Shown: one piece after another, positions 51,508-60,233 of the stretch
How positions within the stretch are numbered: position 1 is the stretch's first letter
How the letters are laid out: each line of letters begins with the position of its first letter
Assembly (NCBI GenBank): GCA_047501485.1
Contig: JAZDRN010000006.1
Span: forward strand, 74,357-138,356
From: Ancrocorticia sp047501485
Lineage (GTDB): Bacteria > Actinomycetota > Actinomycetes > Actinomycetales > Actinomycetaceae
DNA length: 64,000 nt
Direction: 5' to 3'
The notes under the pieces: generated by a model
Told to the model about the DNA's origin: nothing
What the model saw: only the letters and a program-made list of their open reading frames with translations
Databases searched by the model: none
Position numbers and translations under genes: made by a program

Positions 51508-51710
51508 GATGGACCTTTCTGTTGAAGAGATTCGCGTGGCGCGTGAGCCACGCGAATGAGTGCCCGTGGGGAACTGGCCGCCGAAGGTACGGCACGACGA
51601 CGACGTCCGGGATCAATCCGCACGCGGTCAGGACAGGAAACCCTCGGAATGTCTTCGTTGCGATACCAACGATTCTTCGCCACTTGCTCGGGGTTCGGCA
51701 TGTCGTGCAT
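51480..51710 (-). CDS. Possible iron-controlled short protein (N-terminal remnant)
   Basis: GAGGAGA immediately precedes an ATG at 51710 and an iron box lies 57 bases further upstream on the same strand, an ordinary promoter layout. The first about 30 residues (MPNPEQVAKNRWYRNEDIP) look protein-like. The rest is Arg/Ser-rich and runs into the start of the permease gene. This could be the 5' end of a deleted iron-regulated gene. No family recognised. Confidence 0.3.
   Translation of the reverse strand: MHDMPNPEQVAKNRWYRNEDIPRVSCPDRVRIDPGRRRRAVPSAASSPRALIRVAHAPRESLQQKGPSWNPLYKTL
51530..51557. promoter_or_regulatory. 11-bp inverted repeat upstream of the NCS1 permease
   Basis: ATTCGCGTGGC-GCGTGA-GCCACGCGAAT, 23 bases before the permease ATG. 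Position suits an operator or a leader hairpin. Confidence 0.5.
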
Positions 51711-51766
51711 TCTCCTCGTGATTCAAGTCGTGAACGCCGGCTGCATCACGCGGACTTTCGCCTTCG

Positions 51767-51785
51767 TACGGTTAGCCTAACCTTC
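51767..51785. promoter_or_regulatory. IdeR/DtxR-type iron box
   Basis: TACGGTTAGCCTAACCTTC matches the iron-box consensus TTAGGTTAGCCTAACCTAA at 15 of 19 positions, with a perfect GGTTAGCCTAACC core. No intact iron-uptake gene is next to it on either side. Confidence 0.65.
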
Positions 51786-51789
51786 ATAT

Positions 51790-52197
51790 ATTTCAGCGGA
51801 GTTAAAGCTACATACCGTCTCACCTGCGTTTATATCCTGTTAACATGTCTTCTGCCGCTAAGTGTCCAGAGAACGGGATCATGCGTGCGCGGCCGAGTTC
51901 TCCGTAGCCGAGTTCTCCGTCGCTGTAAGGCGACCGGAATCATTCCAGGGCAAGCGGAACCTGGCGAACGCGATCGCCGAGCCGGGGTATCGTTGCGGCG
52001 GCGGAACTAGGCCTGTGGCTCAGCCGACGAAGCGGAATGACCGCTCCGTACTACGCTGGGAGGGTGATGGCATGGGGAGAACTATGGACGACGGCGAGCG
52101 CACCGCGTTCGGCGTCGCAGATGGCACTTGGCGCCGCCGCAATCTTCATCCGAGCAACACCGGAGAAACCGTGTGCTGGCAAGGATGTGATTCACCG
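51790..52197. other. Intergenic, no clear gene
   Basis: The plus-strand frame from 51862 can be read into the thioredoxin-like gene, but its first 110 residues have no family character and include a direct repeat of GCCGAGTTCTCCGT (51892 and 51907). I treat it as non-coding. Confidence 0.4.
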
Positions 52198-52500
52198 ATG
52201 AGCGCGAGAACCACAGGCGGCGCGGTGCAATTCATACTGTTCAGCAGCTCGTTCTGCGGATCCTGCCGCAGAACGAGGCAGATCCTCGATACTGCCGCTC
52301 GACTCGTTCCCGAGATCGAAGTGATCGAGCTCAACGTCGCCGACGAACCCGAGATCGCCGAGCACGAGGCGATCGCTTCAACGCCCACGGTGATCCTCCG
52401 CGACGCGACCGGAACGCAGATCTTCCGCTCCGCCGGAGTGCCGAACCTCAACCAGGTGCTCGCCGTGGCGGCGAGGGGCCTCGACTCGAACGAACGCTGA
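52198..52500 (+). CDS. Thioredoxin-like protein
   Basis: 100 residues. VQFILFSSSFCGSCRRTRQILDTA gives a CxxC redox site (Cys20, Cys23) at the start of helix 1; IEVIELNVADEPEIAEH, the cis-Pro segment IASTPTVIL and FRSAGV complete the thioredoxin fold. The WCGPC of true thioredoxin is FCGSC here. The start is uncertain; an ATG at 52072 in the same frame would add 42 residues. The gene lies between and against two leftward genes. Confidence 0.8.
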   Translation: MSARTTGGAVQFILFSSSFCGSCRRTRQILDTAARLVPEIEVIELNVADEPEIAEHEAIASTPTVILRDATGTQIFRSAGVPNLNQVLAVAARGLDSNER

Positions 52501-52571
52501 AAAGGCAAGGTTTCTCTCCCTCCGGAGCCGCCGTGGCCTGCCACTTACGAGCGGGCGAATCATCCGCTCGG

Positions 52572-53912
52572 TTACTCGAAGTCCGGATACGACAGCCCGA
52601 CGTCCAGCAGCCTCTCCACAGACTCCGCGACGTTGAGAAGTGCATAGTCTTCGAAGCGCTGGCCGACGATCTGGAGACCGATGGGGTGGCCGGCATCCGA
52701 AAGTCCCATGGGTAGTGCCACCGCCGGCTGGCCGGTCTGGTTGTACCAGCAGGTGAAATTCGTGTGGTACAGAAGCGCTTGTGACGTATCGGGGCCGAAA
52801 TCCTCGGCCGCGAAACGGTGATCGCCCATGACGGGAGAGACGATCACGTCGACTGAGTCATACAGCACCGCAAGCTGTGCGGCGACCGCGGAGAGATGCT
52901 CGAAATCTGTGTAGTAATCAGCCGCGGTCAAGGAGAGGCCGGGCTCGGCCCAGGTCCGAACCTGCGGAAGCACACGGTCGCGCAACTCGGGAGGGCAGCC
53001 GGCGAGCTCCGAGAGGCAACGCGCCATCAAACAGCGGTCGAGCGCCGCGAAATCCTCTTCGCGAAGGCCGGGATCGATACCCACAAGTACAGCGCCCGCT
53101 TCGGAAAGCAACTGCAGGGTGCGATCGAAGAACGCGGCGGTCTCGGTATCCATACTGCGACCGTAGCCTGGCCATTCGATCACACCTGCTCTCAGCCCAC
53201 GCAGGGTCAATCCCTCCACCTCATTCTGTCCGGTGATGCGCAGCGATAGCTGATCCTCCACCGCGGGTCCACACAATACAGAGAACAAGGTCCGTACATC
53301 AGCAATAGTCCGCGCCATAGGACCGGCCGAGCGCCATGTGCTGGCAGGGGCATACCCCAGGCCACCCTGTGTGGGTTTGAGCGCGGAGATACCGCAGTGT
53401 GCGGCCGGCAACCGTACGCTCCCTGCGATATCGGTGCCCACGGAGAAGCGGGTGACTCCCGTTGCGGCGCATATCGCGGCTCCCGCACTCGAGCCGCCCG
53501 GGCTCATCAAGAGATCCCATGGGTTTCGAATGATGCCGTACTGCGAACTCAGGCCTGAGGCCAGCAGACCATAATCCGGCATGGTGGTCTTCGCAACGAG
53601 TACGGCACCAGCATCATTCAGACGTTGCACGGGCACAGAGGCACCGGTGCTGAGGGCGCCAGGGTGAGAGGCGCTGCCGTGCCACCGGGGCAGTCCCGGC
53701 ACGTTCATACTGTCCTTCACGGTCACGGCCTCGCCAAAAAGCAGTTGCTTGGCCGTTGCCCCGGTTTGGGCGAGCTCTTCCGCCCGTTCGAGGGAGCCTT
53801 CTCGATCGATGATCGAAAAAGCATTGGTTCGCTCGTTCACCTTCTCCGCGTGATCGACAATCTGCGAGATGCGCTGGGGGAGAGCAATCTCCGATCGGCT
53901 ATCAAGAGCCAT
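52572..53912 (-). CDS. Amidase signature family protein
   Basis: 446 residues. The Ser-cisSer-Lys triad is visible: Lys66 in AVTVKDSMNVPG, the Ser pair in SPGGSSAGAA (141-142) and Ser165 in GTDIAGSVRLPAAHCG. It hydrolyses carboxamides to acids and ammonia. Nearby leftward NCS1 permease may import a substrate, but the two genes are separated by the rightward thioredoxin-like gene. A GatA role is unlikely as no gatB or gatC is near. Confidence 0.92.
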   Translation of the reverse strand: MALDSRSEIALPQRISQIVDHAEKVNERTNAFSIIDREGSLERAEELAQTGATAKQLLFGEAVTVKDSMNVPGLPRWHGSASHPGALSTGASVPVQRLNDAGAVLVAKTTMPDYGLLASGLSSQYGIIRNPWDLLMSPGGSSAGAAICAATGVTRFSVGTDIAGSVRLPAAHCGISALKPTQGGLGYAPASTWRSAGPMARTIADVRTLFSVLCGPAVEDQLSLRITGQNEVEGLTLRGLRAGVIEWPGYGRSMDTETAAFFDRTLQLLSEAGAVLVGIDPGLREEDFAALDRCLMARCLSELAGCPPELRDRVLPQVRTWAEPGLSLTAADYYTDFEHLSAVAAQLAVLYDSVDVIVSPVMGDHRFAAEDFGPDTSQALLYHTNFTCWYNQTGQPAVALPMGLSDAGHPIGLQIVGQRFEDYALLNVAESVERLLDVGLSYPDFE

Positions 53913-54139
53913 GTCGTGTTACCGCCTCGTCATCGAGAACCTACTGGAAATCTACTGATACAGGAACGCCATATTCTCTCATAGACGGCAATTTCCGGTC
54001 CGAGCTCTCGGTAGCGTCGGCCCAGCGAGCGGGGCGAATGCGGAACGCGGGTGCCAACTGATGGTGTTGTTCGTCGTCGGGAATGGATCCGGAATTCGGG
54101 ATCCGTGTGCCCAGCACCAGCACCCAGTAGCATACGGAT

Positions 54140-55117
54140 ATGAAGTATTCATCTTTGGGAAGCAGTGGCCTGGTCGTATCGGCACTCGGGATCGGGTGCA
54201 ACGCTTTCGGTCGGCGAATCGATCAGGACGGGGTCGACGACGTCGTCGCGGGCGCGCTCGATAACGGCGTGAATTTCTTCGATACTGCTGATAGCTACGG
54301 CAAGGGGAAGTCCGAGTCGATGCTCGGGCGAGCACTCGGCACACACCGTTCCGAAGTCGTCATCGCGACGAAGTTCGGTATGGATTTGGATGGGCTCTAC
54401 CCTGGGGCATTGGAGAATCGCGCGAGTCGTGGGTACATCGCGCGGGCCGTCGAGGGTTCGCTCTCTCGGCTCGGCACGGACTATATCGATCTCTATCAGA
54501 TGCACACACCCGACCGCATCACCCCGATCGACGAAACCCTGTCGACTCTGAGCGATCTTGTGCATTCCGGCAAGGTGCGCTACATCGGCTGCTCGAATCT
54601 CGCCGCCTGGGAGGTCGCCGACGCCGCAGCGGTCGCCGACGCAATCGGCAGCGAGCACTTCATAACAGCGCAGAACGAGTACTCCCTGTACAACCGAAGC
54701 GCGGAGCTGGAACTGGTTCCCGCGCTTGAACACTACGGCATGAGCCTGCTCCCCTACTTCCCGCTCGCCTACGGACTGCTCACGGGCAAGTACACGCGCG
54801 GCGAGGAGGCTCCAGCGGGCTCGCGCCTGGCCACCGAGACCGCCAGGTTCGACGGTGCCGACTGGGACATCGTCGAAGGGCTGCGGACATTCGCTCAAGA
54901 GCGCAATATCTCGATGCTCGATGTGGCACTCGGCGGCCTGCTGGCACAGCCTGCCGTGACGTCGATCATCGCGGGTGCGACGCGGGCTTCACAGGTCGCA
55001 GCCAACGCCCAATCGGTACAGTGGCGACCCACGGAGGGTGACCTCGACGCGATCGATGCGATCGTTTCCCCTGGCTCGGGCACCGGATACATGAGGTATG
55101 CGACGCGTCGCCGCTGA
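54140..55117 (+). CDS. Aldo/keto reductase
   Basis: 325 residues, TIM barrel. MKYSSLGSSGLVVSALGIG start, FFDTADSYGKGKSE (Asp, Tyr), VIATKFGM (Lys) and IDLYQMHTPD (His) make the AKR tetrad, and IIAGATRASQVAANAQS the cofactor tail. It reduces carbonyls with NADPH. Single gene with its own leader. Confidence 0.93.
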   Translation: MKYSSLGSSGLVVSALGIGCNAFGRRIDQDGVDDVVAGALDNGVNFFDTADSYGKGKSESMLGRALGTHRSEVVIATKFGMDLDGLYPGALENRASRGYIARAVEGSLSRLGTDYIDLYQMHTPDRITPIDETLSTLSDLVHSGKVRYIGCSNLAAWEVADAAAVADAIGSEHFITAQNEYSLYNRSAELELVPALEHYGMSLLPYFPLAYGLLTGKYTRGEEAPAGSRLATETARFDGADWDIVEGLRTFAQERNISMLDVALGGLLAQPAVTSIIAGATRASQVAANAQSVQWRPTEGDLDAIDAIVSPGSGTGYMRYATRRR

Positions 55118-55173
55118 TTCAGAATCGGAGACACGGGAGGGAGCCATTTCTGCCCTCTCGCCGTCTCGCGAGC

Positions 55174-55629
55174 TTATGAGGCCTGCGCTACCGGTTTGGT
55201 GAGAGCCTGATTGATTCTCATCAAGGTTTGTACGGCGGCGGTCAAGCTTTCCTGGTCGATGTCCGCTGCCGCGAGAAGCCTCCGCCAGTCCTCATGGACA
55301 GAATCAACCGCACGTTCGGCAGAATCCGTGAGATAGAGCTTGGCTGCCCTCCCATCGGCGGGATCCTTGCGGCGCTCGATCTGCCTTTTGTTCGCCAGGC
55401 CGCGCAGTGCGGTGGCTGTATTGCTCGTGGTCAGTCCCAGCCCTTGCGCCAGCGATGAAGGCGAGGCACCGGGATGGGAGTGGAGGTGAAGCAGAACGAG
55501 GCATTCCAACGGGCTCAGCGGTGCAGTCTCATCGTCTGTCTCCGGCACCGTGCGTAATTTACGTGCCACGAGCAAGACCAGGTCCCCGAGCTCGATCAGC
55601 GACGATCTCTCATTATCGGTGTGAATCAC
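55174..55629 (-). CDS. MarR-family transcriptional regulator
   Basis: 151 residues. Winged helix with LSPLECLVLLHLHSHPGASP, SLAQGLGLTTSNTATALRGLANK (recognition helix) and RRKDPADGRAAKLYLTDSA (wing). GTG start. It is divergent from the NAD-binding gene at 55741, with an AT-rich palindrome between them, and likely represses both. Confidence 0.9.
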   Translation of the reverse strand: MIHTDNERSSLIELGDLVLLVARKLRTVPETDDETAPLSPLECLVLLHLHSHPGASPSSLAQGLGLTTSNTATALRGLANKRQIERRKDPADGRAAKLYLTDSAERAVDSVHEDWRRLLAAADIDQESLTAAVQTLMRINQALTKPVAQAS

Positions 55630-55671
55630 GATACCCCTCTTCCTTTTATAGCTCTGTTAATATAGCTTTAT

Positions 55672-55687
55672 TTTAATAGATATTAAA
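55672..55687. promoter_or_regulatory. Candidate MarR operator
   Basis: TTTAATA-GA-TATTAAA is a perfect 16-bp palindrome in the 110-base gap between the divergent marR-type gene and the NAD-binding gene. MarR proteins favour AT-rich palindromes of this size. Confidence 0.6.
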
Positions 55688-55740
55688 CCACAGGGGCTCA
55701 TATCACGGTATGGCCCTTGGCGTTATCCCAGGAGGCTTTC

Positions 55741-56394
55741 ATGAAGCGAATCAATATCCTCGGCGGCACTGGCTACGCCGGCAGCAGGCTCGCGCGGGAG
55801 GCTGTCTCGCGCGGCCATAAGGCGACCTCGTTCACCAGGTCTCTGCCTGAAGAATCCGTCGAGGGCGTGGACTACCGCGCCGGCGACCTGCTTGACGCGA
55901 CGTTCCTGGCATCCGCTTTCGAGGATGCGGACGTGGTGATCAGCGCCCTGTCGCCTCGCGGAACCATGAGCGACGATACTCTCTTCCGGACATTGCTCAA
56001 GGATGCCGCCCGCGTCGCTGCCGAGCGTGGCGTTCGCTTCGGCGTCATCGGCGGGGCCGGCTCCCTGTTCACCGAAGAGGGCGGTCCGCTCTACGTGGAC
56101 ACCCCGGATTTCCCGGAGTTCGCCCGTGCGGAATCACGGACTCTCGGCGGGGTCCTGGAGGACCTGCAGGCGAATTCAGACGAACAGCTCGACTGGTTCA
56201 TGGTCTCGCCGGCAGCAGAGTTCGGAGCTCATGTGCCAGGCACCCGTACCGGTCATTACCGCGTCGGAAACGACGTGCTCCTCTATGACGATAACGGCGT
56301 CTCCGCCATTTCAGGAGACGACCTCGCGATCGCCATCGTCGATGAGATTGAGAAGCCCGTTCACCATCGAGGTCGCTTCACCGTCGGCTACTGA
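55741..56394 (+). CDS. NAD(P)-binding NmrA/epimerase-like protein
   Basis: 217 residues. NILGGTGYAGSRLAREAVSRG is the Rossmann loop, VVISALSPRG and GVRFGVIGGAGSL follow; family of atypical short-chain oxidoreductases (NAD(P)H-binding, PF13460 type). AGGAGG lies 5 bases before the ATG. Regulated by the divergent MarR protein by position. Confidence 0.9.
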   Translation: MKRINILGGTGYAGSRLAREAVSRGHKATSFTRSLPEESVEGVDYRAGDLLDATFLASAFEDADVVISALSPRGTMSDDTLFRTLLKDAARVAAERGVRFGVIGGAGSLFTEEGGPLYVDTPDFPEFARAESRTLGGVLEDLQANSDEQLDWFMVSPAAEFGAHVPGTRTGHYRVGNDVLLYDDNGVSAISGDDLAIAIVDEIEKPVHHRGRFTVGY

Positions 56395-56548
56395 CCCCAA
56401 TCGGCGATACGCAGTCAGCTCCGGGCGGTCTCGTCTGTCCGGCAGAATGCGCTACACCAGCTGTTCGAACCTGGCCGTCTCGGCGGCCGGGTTCGACGGC
56501 GACTTCCGGATCCCAGCTTCGAACACCTAACGCCGGGCCTGCAAGACA

Positions 56549-57232
56549 TCAGGCATCGGCTGGCCTGGTGCTCCGGGTAGGCGGTGGCCCGATCTCCGAT
56601 GGCTCGGGTTCTCCGTACAACGGACCGCGGCTTCTGAGGCGGAGTGCGAACTGGACAGGTCGGAGAGATATCCCGCGCCGTCCGGCGAACGGCATGGGTG
56701 CGATGACGTAAGCCTCGTTCAGCACCGCTATCATCTCGTCGATTGCCTGCCTCGACAGCACGGTGGTCTCCCACAACACCTTGCCTCCGGGCTCGTAACC
56801 TGCCTTCTCCACGCGAAGAGCGAATCGTCCCGGCCATGGGGCTCCGATCTGGAGCCGGGTCGGGGCGTAGATCAACTCGTCCACATCACTATGGGTCCAC
56901 GACGTGTGCGGACGCCGCGCGGGTTTCACGAAGACGTAATCTCCCCGGATGGTCCAACGCACCTTGCGCAGAAAGCCCCAGAAGATCAGCAGCGGGGGCA
57001 CGAGCAGCCATAAGGCGACGACGAGGACGCTCCGCCAGAGATCGCCATCTGCCGTCATCCACGCCCAGAACTCACCGAAGGACGAGCCGAAGGCGACCGG
57101 CGTGAAGAACAGCGCCACCGGCAGCACGAAACCGTAGTAGAACGTGACCCCGTAGAGTACGAACCGTGCGTCGATCCGGTACAGGATCACGCCGTCACGC
57201 TTCAGGCGGGCACCGATCCTCGTCGATTCCAT
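56549..57232 (-). CDS. Membrane protein with PH-like domain, unknown function
   Basis: 227 residues. Two helices at about 23-45 and 68-88 (FVLYGVTFYYGFVLPVALFF, SVLVVALWLLVPPLLIFW), then a beta-rich domain with KVRWTIRGDYVFVKPARR and a C-terminal polar tail. The layout resembles bacterial PH-domain (YdbS-like) membrane proteins. No closer identity can be given. Confidence 0.65.
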   Translation of the reverse strand: MESTRIGARLKRDGVILYRIDARFVLYGVTFYYGFVLPVALFFTPVAFGSSFGEFWAWMTADGDLWRSVLVVALWLLVPPLLIFWGFLRKVRWTIRGDYVFVKPARRPHTSWTHSDVDELIYAPTRLQIGAPWPGRFALRVEKAGYEPGGKVLWETTVLSRQAIDEMIAVLNEAYVIAPMPFAGRRGISLRPVQFALRLRSRGPLYGEPEPSEIGPPPTRSTRPADA

Positions 57233-57728
57233 CGCACACCTCCGCTCTGGTGACGAACAATGCCTCTATCATTCCACGGCGGTGGTCGCCCCACGTTCGA
57301 CATGCAGGTCGGGGTTCGACATGCAGGTCGGGCGCGAAGGAAACGCGGAAAGAACACCACATCGCAGAAGACGTCGGGCGTGAGCCGACTGAACTCATCG
57401 GTGCCGTCTCAGTCCATCGTCCTGAAGAGTTCCTTTCTATTCCTTTTCCGCCCCCTCACCAGGCCAGTGCCCTCCCAGCGAGGATCGTAAGCACCGCCGT
57501 AGGAGGGATTCCCGCCAGCAGCGCACACCAACCCCGCGCTCTTCCCAGTGCCGACCTCGCGAGGACAGTCATTGCGTACCAGCCTCCAAGCAGGGTGAAC
57601 GCAGGAGAGATGTAAAGTGCCCAGGGGCCGGCCTCGACTGTGCCCCAGCCACGCCGACCGGAACCACCCTCGCGGCTCTCGCTAGTGGATCATAGATCCG
57701 TTTCGCGCTCGTCGATGCCGCGCGTTAG
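57233..57728. other. Gap with a membrane-protein remnant
   Basis: On the minus strand 57456-57700, a frame without a start codon at its head reads GPWALYISPAFTLLGGWYAM and then GRARGWCALLAGIPP and TILAGRALAW to a stop at 57456. This looks like the last two helices of a small membrane protein. The frame is closed by a TGA upstream, so only a 38-residue ATG-started piece could be made. The DNA at 57299-57330 also contains a direct repeat (CATGCAGGTCGGG twice). Confidence 0.4.
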
Positions 57729-57992
57729 TCAACTCTGGATCAGGCCACCTCTCGGCCACTCGCCCCGGGCACCCAGTTGCATGATCTTCCTGACCGCTTT
57801 GTTCGCCGCCACTTTGGCGCCTCTGACGACGGGTACGGGATATCCCGGCTCCCTGAAGACTCGCACCCGCACCGGATCTGGATCATTGGGGCAGGTGCTG
57901 ATCTCGTACTCCAAACTCTCCTGATCCTCATCGACCAAGAAGTATTCAAGATACACGGCCACAATGTCGCTCCCTTCAATCGGTACACCCAT
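57729..57992 (-). CDS. Small hypothetical protein
   Basis: 87 residues with GGGAG 4 bases before the ATG. Acidic N-terminal half (VAVYLEYFLVDEDQESLEYEI) followed by a basic end (GAKVAANKAVRKI). Size and acidity are in the range of immunity proteins, but no partner toxin is next to it. Confidence 0.5.
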   Translation of the reverse strand: MGVPIEGSDIVAVYLEYFLVDEDQESLEYEISTCPNDPDPVRVRVFREPGYPVPVVRGAKVAANKAVRKIMQLGARGEWPRGGLIQS

Positions 57993-58581
57993 TATCTCCC
58001 GGCAGGCTACATACGATGAGCTCTATCCGGGCTCCCTTGCTGTCCAACCCCCACCTCCCGTACATAAAACCGGCAAATCGGCTCGATAGGGGGATGTTCG
58101 GCCTTCTAGGAGCCGGTTTGCCGGTTTTGTGCGCGCCCGGTGAGCAACAGCCAGCTGCCCATGAGCCAGGCCATCGTGAACCCCACCGCGCTGGGGCAAC
58201 CAGCAGGGGCACACTGTGTTGCCCCAGCTTCACCAGAGGGCCAGCGGACGGACAGCAGACCCCGGCCGGTAAAAGCACGCGGGTCTCGGAAGAGCCCGTA
58301 TGCCGATCTGCATGTCGATGTGCCGGTGCGGCTCGCCCGCCCGGCTCGTCGTGCACCGGAGACCGCTGAGAGGTGAGGGAAGCCCTTCCTCGTCGCCCGG
58401 CCAGGGAGGGCACCCACGCGGAGTTCTCACTCGTCCGCGAGGTGGCTTCCAGGCGCAAATAACCTGAGCCTGTCGCCGTCGATGCCCGACCACCGGATCT
58501 GGCGACCGTTCTGGACCGCGACTCCCAGTGCTCAGCGACGGCCAGCGTCCCGTCAGCAGACGTCAGGCGGCAGACTGCAGT
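57993..58581. other. Intergenic region containing repeat copy 4
   Basis: Apart from the dispersed repeat at 58060-58134 no structure or gene is recognised. The short frames on both strands are Arg/Pro-rich readings of non-coding sequence. Confidence 0.4.
58060..58134. repeat. Dispersed intergenic repeat, copy 4
   Basis: Begins GTACATAAAACCGGCAAATC and ends CCGGTTTTGTGCGC. 75 bases. It is closest to copy 1: both have the CCGGTTTT right end that pairs with the left end. Confidence 0.7.
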
Positions 58582-59070
58582 CTATTCGAAGGGGCGCAGG
58601 CAGAAACCGATGCCGGTGTCGATCAGTTCGAGATCCTCGTCTGCGTCGATGAAGCGAGCGAGACCATCGGTCATGTGCCAACCCTCGCGGTCGTGCCAGA
58701 AAATGCCCGTGGCAGAAGTCACCGGTTCTTCACCGATCGGCAAGAGCGGCTTCTGGACTGCGTCGCCGACGACGAGTTCTCTCATGTCCTCTGGCAACCC
58801 CTCGAAGTACTGCGACTGTACGTCGGCATCGCCATCGCTGTACTGGCTCAGGTCGGACTCATGATCGACGGTGAGTACCAGGATCCGCTCGCCGTCGCCG
58901 AAGAACCACGCCGCAACGCTTCCCGCGCCATCTGCCCAGCAGTATCGCCTCCATGAGCCGATCATGCTCTCCGGGTTCCCGGCTTTCTTGGCCACCCGGG
59001 CAGCCTTTCGACGGAGCTGTCCCGGCGTCTTCTCGCCGAAGCGTTCGTTCAGCTGATCGACTATCGGCAC
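58582..59070 (-). CDS. Hypothetical protein
   Basis: 162 residues from GTG 59070 with GGGAGG 5 bases upstream. Basic helical head (QLRRKAARVAKKAGN), then a mixed alpha/beta acidic domain (RILVLTVDHESDLSQYSDG, GIFWHDREGWHMTDGLARF). Compact, cytoplasmic, possibly an immunity-type protein (SMI1/Imm-like by appearance only). Confidence 0.65.
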   Translation of the reverse strand: MPIVDQLNERFGEKTPGQLRRKAARVAKKAGNPESMIGSWRRYCWADGAGSVAAWFFGDGERILVLTVDHESDLSQYSDGDADVQSQYFEGLPEDMRELVVGDAVQKPLLPIGEEPVTSATGIFWHDREGWHMTDGLARFIDADEDLELIDTGIGFCLRPFE

Positions 59071-59252
59071 TTGCGCCTCCCGGTCACGTGATCTGTCCTC
59101 TCCTCAGCGAGTATACGACCACCGCATGGCGTGACCGCTCAGTATCGCCCTGCCGTATTCGGACAGAGCCTGCCCGGCTCGTCATGGGATGGAGACTGGA
59201 TGAGACCCGCGAGAGGACACACCCCGGTGGAATCCTGGGTTATGGGCGAAAA

Positions 59253-59287
59253 AGCCCCTCACCCGCATCGTGCGCCGGTGAAGGGCT
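59253..59287 (-). terminator. Intrinsic terminator for leftward transcription
   Basis: On the minus strand AGCCCTTCACC...GGTGAGGGGCT (one mismatch in the stem) is followed by TTTTTCG. It would stop transcripts coming from the mobile region on the right. Confidence 0.7.
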
Positions 59288-59324
59288 CATTTCTACGAGT
59301 CACTGATTCAAACCAAAACAAAAG

Positions 59325-59360
59325 AGAATGAGGACCTCCCGTTCGGGAGGTCCTCATTCT
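59325..59360 (-). terminator. 16-bp hairpin with T-rich minus-strand tail
   Basis: AGAATGAGGACCTCCC pairs with GGGAGGTCCTCATTCT around GTTC. On the minus strand it is followed by CTTTTGTTTTGG. A second leftward terminator in tandem, insulating the region to the left. Confidence 0.8.
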
Positions 59361-59493
59361 GTCCGTGGACCTGCGTAGAGAGTTTGAGAACCCCTGCCCA
59401 CCCTTGAAAACCCTATCTTTGCGCAGGTCACGCGGCCTCTACAAGCACGACCGGCGTTCGTCGGGGCCGACGGTGGCGGACTCGCGGGGTCGG

Positions 59494-59859
59494 ATGGTGC
59501 GGTCACTTGAGATGGCTCAAACCCTTCTGCGCCCCGAGCAGGTCGACGATCTGGTGGCGGAGTATCGGGATGGGGCGACGCTCGTAGAGCTGGCATCCCG
59601 GTTCGGAGTGAACCGCCGTACGGTTGCCGCGCACCTGACACGCCGGGCGGTCCCGATCCGACGCGGGAGTTTCGACCCTTCCCGCATCCACGAAGCAGCC
59701 AACCTCTACCTCAGCGGGTTGACGCTGGTAGAGGTCGGCGTGAAGGTCGGGGCAGGACCTCAGGCTGTCCGGCGGGCGCTCGCATCGCACGGCATCGTGA
59801 TCCGGCCTGGCGGTGGCCGTCGATCGCGCGTCGCCTCGTCCCTGGTCGCAGTCGGGTGA
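59494..59859 (+). CDS. Helix-turn-helix protein resembling a resolvase/recombinase C-terminus
   Basis: 121 residues with two successive HTH units: LRPEQVDDLVAEYRDGATLV then ASRFGVNRRTVAAHL, and FDPSRIHEAANLYLSGLTLV then GVKVGAGPQAVRRAL. These are like the DNA-binding tails of serine resolvases. No catalytic domain is present, and the open frame extends upstream without resolvase sequence. It is probably a remnant or a small regulator of the mobile region. Confidence 0.65.
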   Translation: MVRSLEMAQTLLRPEQVDDLVAEYRDGATLVELASRFGVNRRTVAAHLTRRAVPIRRGSFDPSRIHEAANLYLSGLTLVEVGVKVGAGPQAVRRALASHGIVIRPGGGRRSRVASSLVAVG

Positions 59860-59861
59860 CT

Positions 59862-60233
59862 CTAGGCGTGCAGAACCGGGACGCGAGTATCTACCTCGGC
59901 GGAGGCCTCACGGCGCTGACGGCGACGGATTGCGGCCTCGTGTAGGCGTGCGCGAACGAGCAGAACAACGCTCACGGGTCCCATGATGACGAACTTGAGT
60001 GCGTTCCAGCACGCCCACAGCACGATGAGGTGCAGCCAGCCGGGACCGCCGACGGCGACCGCGGACGAGCAGGCGTAAGCGATCAGGAAGTACGGGAGAG
60101 CGACCAGCATCGCGGGTAGCCCCCACCTGAGTCCGCGTCGGGTGCGGATGGTAGCGAGCAGTCGGTTGCTCGGCATGTAGCGATGCAGGTAATCGCGGGT
60201 GCGAACGCTGAGCGTCCAGATGAAGCGGAACAT
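59862..60233 (-). CDS. Small membrane protein common on actinobacterial mobile elements
   Basis: 123 residues. MFRFIWTLSVRTRDYLHRYMPSN, TIRTRRGLRWGLPAMLVALPY and PGWLHLIVLWACWNALKF with two or three helices. Near-identical arrangements recur on integrative elements and plasmids of Actinobacteria, often mislabelled sulfate permease. GAGAGG precedes the ATG at 60233. Role unknown; a part in element maintenance is an inference from context. Confidence 0.7.
   Translation of the reverse strand: MFRFIWTLSVRTRDYLHRYMPSNRLLATIRTRRGLRWGLPAMLVALPYFLIAYACSSAVAVGGPGWLHLIVLWACWNALKFVIMGPVSVVLLVRARLHEAAIRRRQRREASAEVDTRVPVLHA

Noticed and set aside
51862..52197. N-terminal extension of the thioredoxin-like protein
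   Set aside because: Contains a direct repeat and low-information sequence; the fold is complete from 52198.
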